Of a stretch of DNA of 64,000 nt, positions 10,413-20,042 are shown piece by piece; position 1 is the stretch's first letter, and every line of letters starts with the position of its first letter. A model generated the notes under the pieces. The model was not told where the DNA came from and searched no databases. It saw only the letters and a list, made by a program, of their open reading frames with translations. The DNA comes from Actinernus sp. WN-2022 (lineage: Eukaryota; Cnidaria; Anthozoa; Actiniaria; Actinernidae): contig JAOWCC010001501.1 in the NCBI GenBank assembly GCA_030867875.1, forward strand, positions 33,810,792 through 33,874,791. Reading direction: 5' to 3'. Made by a program: the position numbers and the translations under genes.

Positions 10413-11501
10413 CTACAGCCAGGTGCTTAATTGGCCCTCAGGATAACACTCGACTTCAACAGTCTCCACTTGCTGGATCATATTGTTTCTGAGCTCTTTG
10501 TCTTCAAATCCTCCATGCTGAATATCGTCCGTTTTAGACGTTCCGTGCATGGTCTCTGGACTGTTTAGGACTTGTACTTGCCTCATACACGCTTCTTTAT
10601 GGCTCTTGAAAGAGCTTCGGGGGAAGATATCAGAACAAATATCGCATTTCTTTGGCCGCTCTTCGCCACAGAATTCGAGCACTTCGGCAATTCCCAGGAT
10701 GATGCCCAAGGCATTCTTAGCGAGGAGTACCGAGATATCCAAATGATATTCATGCCATAATATGAGGCGTATCACCAAGAACGGCACGTTGACAAAAAAC
10801 AGTAACCCACAGACGTAAATCATTTTGAAAGAGACTGGCGAAACTTTACCGCTGTCATGAAACTTGTTATGCTTTAGTTCATACAAAGCGAAGGCCGGCA
10901 GGAAAAAGTTGATACACGAGAAAGCCAAAATAGACATCTCAATGGGAAAATTAATGCGGGCTTTATCGAATAAGTATTCCAGCATTTCAGCACTGTCAAA
11001 CAAGTCGAGAGTAACGGCTTCTGAGATTCTCTCTATATAGAATTTTCTGCTAGTGTGATGCTTGGCATCATGATGGGCGAACAGCAAGAAGAGAAACAAG
11101 ACCGGCGTGATACACAAACACATCTTTAGCATATTCGGACCAAACGCCATGGTTTCCTCTTCTAGGTTGTGAGCTTTGAGCCTGAATAAGGTAACAACTT
11201 GGGGCACCAAGTGCAAAGCGTACACTAGCCATGCCAAGTAAGCGAAAGCCAGTTCATCGTCAAGAAATCCCTTGTCCATGATTTTCTCTATGCCTTGTTT
11301 CTTGTTGAGTTGGCGGTAGGATATTATCATGGCGGTTATCCACGTGGCCAGTACAATAACATCTGTTATTAGCCATGAATACCATTGTAACCCTTCATCT
11401 CGAATCAAGTAGAAGTCAAGAATTCCCCCTTGAATCATCAAAAACAGGATCGCAAAAACACGAGCGATATTTCGACGGCAGATTCCCGTTTTACGAGCCA
11501 T
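10413..11501 (-). CDS. TMEM121-family membrane protein with C-terminal C2HC zinc finger motif
   Basis: A single-exon multi-pass membrane protein of 362 residues from the Met at 11499-11501. An in-frame Met 37 codons upstream (11612) exists, but the inner one fits the start of TMEM121 proteins and gives a short basic N-tip (MARKTGICRRN) before the first hydrophobic segment. Six to seven hydrophobic helices are visible: about 12-33, 45-64, 86-110, 125-147, 188-210, 232-255 and a last one near 265-282. Family-like features include LDLFDSAEMLEYLF after the fourth helix and LLAKNALGI...EVLEF in the last helix, which I compare with known TMEM121 (established family, function poorly known). Residues 286-305 form C-X2-C-X11-H-X3-C, a C2HC zinc-finger pattern in the presumed cytosolic tail. 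Family assignment is by eye. Confidence 0.78.
   Translation of the reverse strand: MARKTGICRRNIARVFAILFLMIQGGILDFYLIRDEGLQWYSWLITDVIVLATWITAMIISYRQLNKKQGIEKIMDKGFLDDELAFAYLAWLVYALHLVPQVVTLFRLKAHNLEEETMAFGPNMLKMCLCITPVLFLFLLFAHHDAKHHTSRKFYIERISEAVTLDLFDSAEMLEYLFDKARINFPIEMSILAFSCINFFLPAFALYELKHNKFHDSGKVSPVSFKMIYVCGLLFFVNVPFLVIRLILWHEYHLDISVLLAKNALGIILGIAEVLEFCGEERPKKCDICSDIFPRSSFKSHKEACMRQVQVLNSPETMHGTSKTDDIQHGGFEDKELRNNMIQQVETVEVECYPEGQLSTWL
10587..10646 (-). other. C2HC zinc-finger motif in TMEM121-like tail
   Basis: CDICSDIFPRSSFKSHKEAC, with exact C-X2-C-X11-H-X3-C spacing and the Phe seen in C2HC fingers of the zf-C2HC type. It follows the last membrane segment directly. Confidence 0.7.
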
Positions 11502-11612
11502 TATATGCTGAAAAAGCCTGCTTAGATATATGCTAGCTAATTTAAACCGTGGGAACAGTTTTGGGAAATGTTTAAAAGTGCAATCATGGTTTGACATATA
11601 TAGTAATGGCAT

Positions 11613-12015
11613 AATTTATTTAGTAGCATTAATCACATTTTCACCAATTTGTCGACAGCTGCATGTATTAATTAATAATTTTGAAAGGTAAAATTCCACG
11701 TGCTATATACTCTCGCTTTTGGGGAACTTTTACCCAGCGATGTAATGGTATTTATTTAGACAGGGTAAGTGTTAGTGAATTGTAGTTTGTTTTCTCAAAT
11801 GAGAAACAGAGGAAAATAAAGTCCATAAACAATAATCATTTGTGCTGTAATTACCAGGCCAGACGTTTTGAACTTGCTGTTTTCTCTTAACCTTACTCGG
11901 TTGTAACAGTCCAAATGTTAAAATAGGCTTCAATATTATTTTAACACTGAAAATCCACATCTCATTTCTTGTCGCAATTACTCATTTCGTTGCTTCCACT
12001 TTCTATATTAAGTGG
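11613..12015. other. Upstream region of TMEM121-like gene
   Basis: AT-rich, with no coding signal. The promoter of the minus-strand gene should lie here, but no clear core element was identified. Confidence 0.35.
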
Positions 12016-13009
12016 ATTCCTTACTACGATGAGGCTAAAATGAACAAGTGTTGTATTGTCTATAAATATTTTCAAGGGGCTGTCCCCGACTATATAAGTA
12101 ATAAGATAGTTAAGGTAAGTAGCGTGTCTTCACGGACTTCACGCTTCGGTGATATAACTCTTCATTGCCCTAGATACACAAGAGAAACTGAGGGAGGTAG
12201 AACTTTTTTAACTACTTCGTCTAGATTATGGAACGCCTTGCCACCACAGATTAGGAAATGTAAAAGTATAAAGTCCTTTAGGGTAGAGCATTCAAATTTG
12301 TTAAGAGAACAATACAAGGGCCTTGACCATTTTATCATATCTTAATAATTACTACTTAGCCATAGTTATTTTTATTAGTGTAACTAATAGTATATATTAT
12401 TAGAATATCATATTGTTAATATTCTAAATTTAGCTTATTTATTCATAATATTTATTATTGATTGTATTAATATAGTTGACTTTATAGCTTTTATCAGGAG
12501 CCCATTACCAGGAGCGTTCCTCTGTTATGGGTTGGGTCCCCAGCACAGAGGTAGATGAGGCTATTTTTAGATTCGAAATTCCCGCGAAAAGAGGTTGCCG
12601 CCATGTTGGTGCCCTTAAACAATAGATTCCTCGTTAGCTTCTTTTGTTGGGGCAACAACATTTGAATCTCTGGGGATTGAGTGAAAACCAGCAATTCAAA
12701 TTCCCGCGTTGAAAGTGAGAAGAATGATAATGAGAAGTGACGTTAGCTATCTGATTGGCTAAGAATAGCCTACCTTTGTTCTTTTTCGCGCGAAAAGCAA
12801 TGCTAAAAATAGCCTCGTCTACCTCAGTCTGTGCTGGGGTACAGACACAGTGGGGAAGATGGACGCTCCTGGTAATGGGCTCCTGCTTTTATCTATTTTA
12901 GTGTTGGCAGCTTTAAATAGCACTCAGTAGAACTTACATTTGCATAGTTTTTAAACCCTCGTTAAATAAAGTTATTATTATTATATTATTATTATTATTA
13001 TATAATATT
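12016..13009 (+). mobile_element. LINE 3' end with inserted MITE
   Basis: The ORF to 12345 is an ORF2 C-terminus (YKYFQGAVPDYIS, then RLWNALPPQIRKCKSIKSF), typical of CR1/L2-like LINEs. The 3' UTR is split by a MITE at 12495-12885, resumes at 12893, and ends with AATAAAG and a TTA microsatellite (about 12965-13009). Confidence 0.8.
12495..12885. repeat. MITE with TIR CAGGAGCCCATTACC and 7-8 bp target duplication
   Basis: 391 bp. The first 22 bp are perfectly inverted at the right end and similarity extends about 60 bp inward with mismatches. CTTTTAT stands on both sides (12488-12494 and 12886-12892); an eighth base G also matches if the right end is moved by one. The host is a LINE 3' UTR. 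An hAT-like origin is possible. Confidence 0.88.
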
Positions 13010-13322
13010 AATTTATCAACGAAAAAGTGGCTGCTACTTTATATGCATGGTTTGATCCTCGTATTTCGACCAATAATCTGTTTTAGGCCCTGTCTACACT
13101 AATCCGGATAAATTCGAAAACGCATATTTTCATTAAAAACGTATAAAATCGTCTTCCGTCCACACTATCGTTTTCGAATTTTTCGCCGTCCACACTAAGA
13201 CGCTTTCCATTTACGAGAACTGACTGGTTTGATGGGCCACTTCTTAAATGGAACGCGTCAGTTCTAGGAACTGACTGGACCAGTTCTAAGAACTGACACA
13301 TCCATTTAAGAACGGGTACAGG

Positions 13323-13905
13323 TATATTGCTAGTCATGAAGTTGCGAGTTGCTAGTTGCGAGTTGCTAGTTGTATTTTTAATGTAGGGTTAGGATTTGGA
13401 TTAGCGGTGATGAATTTATAAAACCAAAATTAGTGACTAGCTCTTAACACCCTAAATTAGTTAGCCACCGGTTAGGATTTGCAGTAGTTCATATATATAG
13501 GGAGAACGAAGAAGCATGTGTTGTTTAGTGATCTAGCCCTAAAAACTCATATTAGTGACTAGCTCTAAACACCATAAATTCAGTGAGCTAAATGAGTGAG
13601 CACCCGTTGTTGACGGTTAGGGTATTTTTAAATGTAGGGTTAGGATTTGCATAAGTTCATATATATAGGGAGAACGAAGAAGCATGTGTTGTTTAGTGAT
13701 ATCTAGCCCTAAAAACTCATATTAGTGACTAGCTCTAAACACCATAAATTCAGTGAGCTAAATGAGTGAGCACCGTTGTTGACGGTTGACGGTTGTTTTT
13801 TAATGTATATAGGGTTAGGATTTTGGATTCGCAACTCGCAACTCGCAACTAGCAACTTGCAACTTGCAACTAGCAACTAGCAACTTCATGACTAGCATAT
13901 TTCCC
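13323..13905. repeat. Inner foldback element with GCGAGTTGCTAGTT repeats
   Basis: Ends are inverted: GCTAGTCATGAAGTTGCGAG at the left and GCAACTTCATGACTAGC at the right, both with short tandem CGCAACTAGCAACT units. A 168-bp internal duplication (GGAGAACGAAG at 13501 and 13669) lies in the middle. A second copy of the element is in intron 1 of the secreted-protein gene (35058-35932). Confidence 0.8.
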
Positions 13906-13960
13906 ACACTCTTTAAGAACAAAAGAATCGTAAATGAAAGCGCCCTTAAACGCGAAACCG

Positions 13961-14230
13961 GCGTTTTCGAATTTATACACCCTGGAGAGCGTCTTCAAAA
14001 AGATCCGGATAAATTCGAATGCGTATCTTTTTTTAGCCGTTTTAGTGTGGACGGAAGGCCTAAACGGATAAAAAAAGATGCGTTTTCGAATTTATACACC
14101 CTGGAGAGCGTCTTCAAAAAAGATCGGATAAATTCGAATGCGTATCTTTTTTTAGCCGTTTTAGTGTGGACGGAAGGCCTAAACGGATAAAAAAAGATGC
14201 GTTTTCGAATTTATCCAGATTAGTGTGGAC
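13961..14230 (+). repeat. 119-bp tandem repeat
   Basis: GCGTTTTCGAATTTAT recurs at 13961, 14080 and 14199, exactly 119 bp apart. Each unit resembles the Harbinger-like terminal sequence, so the right end of the element has been tandemly multiplied. Confidence 0.9.
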
Positions 14231-14239
14231 AGGACCTTA

Positions 14240-15275
14240 GTTAGACCTTAGTCTGATCTAGCATCATACCACTTCTTTTGTTCGGCTTTCATTTGCAAGA
14301 AAAAAGTCGGATCGGTTTTCCTTTTGAATATGCCTTTTAATTTCTGTCAAAGAGTTGTTAGTAATGTCACCCTGCAACGGGCTACTGGTAGTGTCATAAG
14401 TATGCATGGTTGGGCCTGGAGAAATTACTAATTTTAGGTTTACTAATTTTTAGTGAGGATTGCGAGGAAAATGAATATTAATAAGCAACTTTGGAGAGCA
14501 ATGGATATTTTAAATAAGTTAATAGTGTGGTTATGAATACTAAGCGACGATGTCCACCAATATCGAGCGAAATCAGAATATCGCGGCAAAAGATGAAAAT
14601 TAATTTGTCTTCATATTTCGTTCAAAGATAGGCTTTGGTTAGTTAGTAAACATGCTGGAATTCTTTTGTTAAAAAAAAAATTAACTTCGAAAAAATAAAA
14701 AAAACGGTTACGGCCGGCGTGAGTTCGAGCAGCCTGAAATAAAAGTGATTTTCCCTGTTTGAGTGCAATAACTAGATTATAGCTTTATTCTCAAGATCCT
14801 GAGAGCCAACTTAAATACGCTGTAGTTTGCTAATTTGAAAACCTTATTTCAGGGCACTTTTTTGAAAAATAGATTTTATATGTGATTTTATATATAATTC
14901 ATGATCAGAATCCCTTGAAGCTTCGTTTTTGATACAATTGATCTAAAACATATTGGGCCGCGTCAGGCAAAAAGGGCCCGGACGACATTCAAGTTAAATA
15001 ATTCCTACAATGGTGTTTCTAACAACGGGTTGAAGATTGTATTGCATTCTTGACGAGAAGCGTTACATTTCATTCCTAACAATAAATGTCAGTTTCAAGT
15101 AATTGACAACAAAAATCATAGCAGGGGTGCAATTTACGTAATTTTGATGCAAGGGCTCGATTACAAATATGACCACAAAAATTAGTAGGAGGATTTTGAT
15201 ATGATGTATGACATTCATTTATACACGCTGTCATTAAATAAGATGATCACTTTTTGGCGGATGGTCGTAAAACAT
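14240..15275. other. Unassigned intergenic sequence
   Basis: AT-rich single-copy-looking sequence; no gene or repeat recognised. Confidence 0.4.
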
Positions 15276-15420
15276 GGACGGGGCCGTGGGGACGCCGTGG
15301 GGACGGGGCCGTGGGGACGGGGCCGTGGGGCCGTGGGGACGGGGCCGTGGGGACGGGGCCGTGGGGACGGGGCCGTGGGGACGGGGCCGTGGGGACGGGG
15401 CCGTGGGGACGTGAGGACGG
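15276..15420. repeat. 15-bp G-rich minisatellite
   Basis: About nine units of GGGGACGGGGCCGTG with one or two shortened units. The strand is strongly G-rich, with repeated runs of four G. The flanks ATGATCACTTTT and AAAGTGATCGTCAT are inverted, so the array sits inside a small foldback unit. Confidence 0.93.
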
Positions 15421-15686
15421 GAAAGTGATCGTCATTTAGGTTAGAAAAAAACGTAATCTCACTAAGGGAGCGTGGAAACGAGGCTTTTCCAAGATGGCGT
15501 CGGTCGTGAGGGAAAACAATTTTGATTATAGTACAAGTTACACCTTGAAACAATCGTCTGATGATAGGGAATGATTTGCGCCTGCTAAAATTGAAATCAA
15601 ACCCTTGTGTAAAAATATATTAAATTTCGTCTTCAATTTCACTTGTCGATTTCATGAAATCGACACTACTTTTTAGTAGCACAATG

Positions 15687-15840
15687 TAGCCTGCAGAACA
15701 GGCGCTTTTCCGATACGAGCAGCTAGAGCGAGTTCTGCCAATACGAGCGGAGCGAGAGTCTGTTACCGATCGGCCGAGCGAAGCGAGGATCGGCGAGCGG
15801 CCAAGCCGCGAGAAAAAATTAGCGCCTGCCGCCATCTTAC
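15687..15840 (+). repeat. CTGCAGAACAGGCGC dispersed repeat, copy 1
   Basis: Contains CTGCAGAACAGGCGCTTTTC followed by several GATACGAGC-GGAGCGAG-like submotifs, and ends near CGCCATCTTAC. A second copy is at 29617. Confidence 0.75.
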
Positions 15841-16280
15841 GAAAATTTGAATTCTGCCTCTTTTCTGCATGGATTAACATGATTATTAAACATGTCAATC
15901 AAACTTTGTGTGCTCGTATTAAACTTTGTCGGTATCTAAGATATGTTGTCAAAACATTGCACAGTTCATTGTTATTACCTTTATTTCTCCTGTCCAAGTC
16001 TCTACAGTAGTAGTATAGTACATGGGGTTATCGCCGCAGTTGATCATAATTAAGGTAGCCAATACAATGTTGAGGGGTTTTTTCCCCACGACAAGGGGTC
16101 GATAGATTTTTGTAAATATTTTTTTTCCAAATCTCAGATTCTATATTATTTTTCTGAATATAGAACCATATATTTTTCTAAATTACCACCACAATTTTTC
16201 CAAACGCACTTTTTCCAAATCTCAGATTCCATATTATTTTTCTGAATAATTATGTGGGATCCAGAAAATAGAATCTCCAT
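15841..16280. other. AT-rich flank of Polinton
   Basis: No gene seen. The stretch CCAAATCTCAGATTC...TTTTTCTGAATA is present twice (about 16128-16160 and 16213-16247). A Polinton terminal repeat was looked for but not recognised. Confidence 0.4.
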
Positions 16281-17380
16281 TTAAATTGTTTTGTAGTAAC
16301 CATAAGCATAACTTCTAATACCATAGTCTAATATGTACTTCTTATCATCGAAGCAACTTACTGATACTTTACTAATATCATAACTTCCTAATTCATGGTT
16401 TTTACTTCGAATAGTTTTCATATTATGGTATATTTGTTTGTTATTAAATAACACATCTTTATAGTTTTCATGTTTAATGTTTTTCTTAATAATGTTCTTT
16501 TTAATACCTTAGCAGTTTTTCCACCTTTATCATTGTCTTTAATATATGAATACATTTTAGATGTTAATCCAACGAATTCAATAATTGGAACACCTAAGGC
16601 TTCATCTTTCATTTTACCAATAACCTTTTTATTAGTGAGATTAAAATATGATGATTCTTTACTGTATCCGCTAAAGTCGAACTTATCTATACTCATCATA
16701 GAGTCTTTATAGACATCTTCAGCTTCTATTTCATAGGTTAAGCTATCAGTGTCAGTGAATAATAATCTTGCTTAATCATTATACTTTTCTTTAATATAGT
16801 TATAATGGAAATCATACATCAATACTTTACTAAGGTCAAGAATGCACATCCACACGTATGCCGGCCTATTAAGAGTTCGGCATTCTTTGATCTTATGTAC
16901 TGCTACTAGATTTTCATTAAATATCTTACTACTTACATATGTTGGTTTACTGGCTAATTTTTTTAGTTTATCCTCACTAGTGACTAATTTAACATCAACA
17001 CGTTTGCGTAAGTTCTCCATTGTCTTTCCAAATACGCTATTATTCACCAATTTACATAAATATTTTTCAAAGTCATTTTTAGCGTGTGTTCTTTTCTGTG
17101 TGTTAAAGTCTATATACTGCTTTAACCATAGGGATTGATTGAACTCTAATACTCTATGTACTTTTTTAACAACCAAACCTAGCCTTCTTTGTATAGTTTA
17201 AGGTTTCTATAGTGCAGAACATATTTTTCTTTTTCATTTAAATTGGTATCAACTTATACACCTGCCCGATAGATATATTATATCTTTGTTGTATATTTTT
17301 ACAATAATTTGATAACATCCTATCATTTACTTTTACAGGAGCTAATGGATAGTCATTATGTAAATCACGTAATTCTATAA

Positions 17381-17549
17381 ACTAATTGAGATTTTGAGAC
17401 GCGATACCGAATTATATTGCCGGCCAGTTGGGAGAAAATATATTCCGTATTGGGCGGAGTCGCGCAGCGACGAAGCCCAATACGAAGAATATATTTTCTT
17501 CCAACGCCGGCAATATAATTCGGTATCGCGTCTCAAAATCTCAATTAGT
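17381..17549. repeat. Palindrome at left end of the polB insertion
   Basis: Arms of about 80 bp (ACTAATTGAGATTTTGAGAC... and ...GTCTCAAAATCTCAATTAGT) around a CG-rich centre, nearly perfect. Confidence 0.9.
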
Positions 17550-19253
17550 TTTGTATCGCGATTCAACAGTTAAGTCGGGAATTGTTAAAAGAAAGAAGAG
17601 AATGAAGCACCAAACTTATTCTGATCGTAATTTCAATTCTCAAAAGGCGCCTAGTATATCTATGGCAACGGTTTCACGGCTTGAGTGGCGAAAACTTTCG
17701 CGACGTGTTTTGAAATCTCTTCAAAAATTATGAAAATTGTACTTTTAGCGAATAAGAGTGTTAGATTTCTGACGGAAACTACAATGCCAACCTTACCTTT
17801 AGGATTGAATGATGCTTATCTTGTAATTTACAGTGTTTTGAAGGTGAAATTGTAGAAATCTTGCTGTTGAACAAACGACTTTTGACCTTGACCTGGAACC
17901 CATGTAACTGCAAGGGCTCGCGCAAGAGCCAATCAGAGGCTGGTAATCTGAGACGCAATACCATGTTTTATAACATGACCTAAGAAATTTCTGCAATCTG
18001 ATTGGCTAAGAGGAGTGGTATTTCAACGTAATAGTGAAATTATAAACTCCAAGGAGTGGTATTTCAAACTCCGGAGGGCCACTCACGTACATGGCGTAAG
18101 TGAGATGTGCGGCGGTACCGTGTCCAGGTTTGAGCCCAATTTCGCAAACCAAGTCTTGTTTTGGAGCAAATCGTCTATCAATTCGGGTTGATTTTCATAA
18201 ATTTCATGGAAATTCTGGTTAATAAGAATTCGTTTTATTTTTTTGGCAAACCGGGTCGGGCTCTGAATACAACACCTCACATACCTACCCTTTATTATGC
18301 AAGCGGTGCCCCCCGGTTTGAAGCTCAGTTACAGGTCGCCGAGCGGGTGCAGAAAACTACAAAGCTACGGAAGTTTACGGTGGCAAATGCCTGGCTTTTG
18401 ATGGCTAAAATTGAAGAGTTTGGTATAGAAATGAACAGCAATGTCATCTGTGCCTCTGATAATGGAATCTTGTGGTGATTTGAGAAAGTTCAAAGTGATT
18501 TTCAAGTCTTCGAGTGACCATGCAGTTGGCAGACGGCGAGGAAAGTTTGATTCAGTGAATGAAAACGGAACCGAAAATTGACGTTCATCTCGCTTAAACA
18601 ACTGCTCAGGAACAGCTGACATTATACAAGGACAGAATACCAACAAAGTAAGCCAAGTTGACTTTTAAATTTTCTTTTAATTGTTTTCTTTTTAAGCCAT
18701 TGACAAGAAATATTTGGAAACTCGGTCGCATGTGACCCATTGCCGTGAGACAGTTGATTCAAATTATCTTGTTCAAGTTAATACCTAAAGAAAAATACTT
18801 GCTTTAACTAAGTTTAAAGAACTTGGAATTTCATTTCCAGCTGCGATAGTGTCGTTCAGTTTTCTGGTTTTGAGACGTATTAACAGTTACTGTCTTTTAA
18901 AATAAAACAGCGAAGTGACAACTGCTTTATTGTTTGACTTCAGTTGTGCTCGACGATGAACTGCCTGAAATCAAACTTCGCTCTTTGCTAGTGTCAATGT
19001 ACCAGAAATTGACTTTTTTCACAGGTTAATTATAGCTTTTCTCTCTCAGCTCCAGTCGATTATTAAGCCTTTCTTTGAGATTTTACTGTTCAATTTGGTA
19101 AGCTAAATTGTCTGCCACTTACAGGATTATCACTAGTCCGTAGTCGTTAGCTCAAACTCAAACTGTCAAAGAAGTAAACAAACTCGGTGCCCCAGTTGAG
19201 AGAACATCTGATTGTCTTTTCCAGTAAATTTCTTAGGTCATATTATAAACAAA

Positions 19254-19385
19254 TAATAGCATGATGTGTACGTGATATTTGGCATAAATACCGCGAGTGA
19301 TATTTCAAAATTGTTCGTAATATCACTCGCCGTTAAATATCACTCGCGGTATTTATGCCAAATATCACTACACATCATGCTATTA
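19254..19385. repeat. Palindromic MITE near right end of the polB insertion
   Basis: TAATAGCATGATGTGTA... and ...TACACATCATGCTATTA, with inner arms GATATTTGGCATAAATACCG inverted; about 60-bp arms. Confidence 0.88.
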
Positions 19386-19733
19386 CCTATACATATTGGC
19401 GTCTCAAAAGTAAACAAAGTGATCAGTGAATCGTGATACTTTTGGGTATTCTAAGTCAACTTCTAATATTAGACTTTTCATTATATTTTGCGATATTAAG
19501 GTTATTTGTTTCTTTATCACTTAACCATCTAAAGCCTCCAGTAGGCAGCGCCTGACTCATTGTCCATCCATAAAGATTATTCGCATCTAAATACATGATA
19601 TACTTTGAAAGCTTTTTCTTGTTATAGTTTTTCATGTATTTATTATTAGCTTTTCCATATCGGTTGGCTATATATGAAACCCCACCTCTCATACTTTTTC
19701 AATAATTTGAAACATATCAATATCAACCATTAA

Positions 19734-20042
19734 AGGAGCAGTGTCACGATTCTGATTGGTTGTTATAGACAATGGCAAAATCACGCTATGTCACGCGCCG
19801 CTGCAAATTTCTCTTTCGATTTCAATAAATAAAATGCTGCTTTATAAAAATATAACATCAAACCTAACCATATATTATACTGAAGTATATTTTAAAGCAA
19901 TTTCGGCTCGAGATATCGTGAAAATACGCCGATGCAAGCGGATTACTCACGGACTTCTACTTATGTCACATCTTTTGATTTCTTGTCCGCCTGACACATT
20001 TTCAAAACTTTGGGCATGAATAGTAATCGTGACACTGCTCCT
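19734..20042. repeat. MITE with TTAA target duplication in polB
   Basis: TIR AGGAGCAGTGTCACGATT, 309 bp long, with TTAA on both sides (19730-19733 and 20043-20046). Taking out the element plus one TTAA restores a continuous polymerase frame (MTNIKL joined to MVDIDMF), which confirms the boundaries. A TTAA target fits piggyBac-type transposition. Confidence 0.92.

Larger units (their letters stand above)
13086..14236. mobile_element. Harbinger-like non-autonomous element (TTA target)
   Basis: The TIRs GGCCCTGTCTACACTAAT and (right, inverted) GGTCCTGTCCACACTAAT are flanked by TTA at 13083-13085 and 14237-14239. A 3-bp TTA duplication and GG-starting TIRs fit PIF/Harbinger. No transposase is encoded; the interior is a foldback repeat plus 119-bp tandem repeats. 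Confidence 0.75.
17376..19440. mobile_element. About 2-kb insertion in polB with palindromic ends
   Basis: The polymerase frame stops at DLEYPK (19440) and resumes at ELRDLHNDYPLAP (17376), so about 2.06 kb are inserted. The left end carries TTGAGACGCGATAC and the right end GCGTCTCAAAAG in inverted orientation. The interior contains two strong palindromes and an unrecognised ORF at 18365-18646 (minus). No transposase was recognised. Confidence 0.75.

Noticed and set aside
11502..11612. Upstream Met for the TMEM121-like protein
   Set aside because: It would add 37 residues not seen in the family before the usual basic N-tip; the inner Met fits better.
13376..13830. GTAGGGTTAGG motifs resembling telomere repeats
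   Set aside because: They occur singly inside copies of one foldback element, not as a TTAGGG array.
15201..15553. Several overlapping ORFs over the G-rich array
   Set aside because: Gly/Arg and Pro/Arg repeats in four frames are products of the 15-bp minisatellite.
16842..17138. Plus-strand ORF in the Polinton
   Set aside because: Shadow of the polymerase motif B region on the minus strand.
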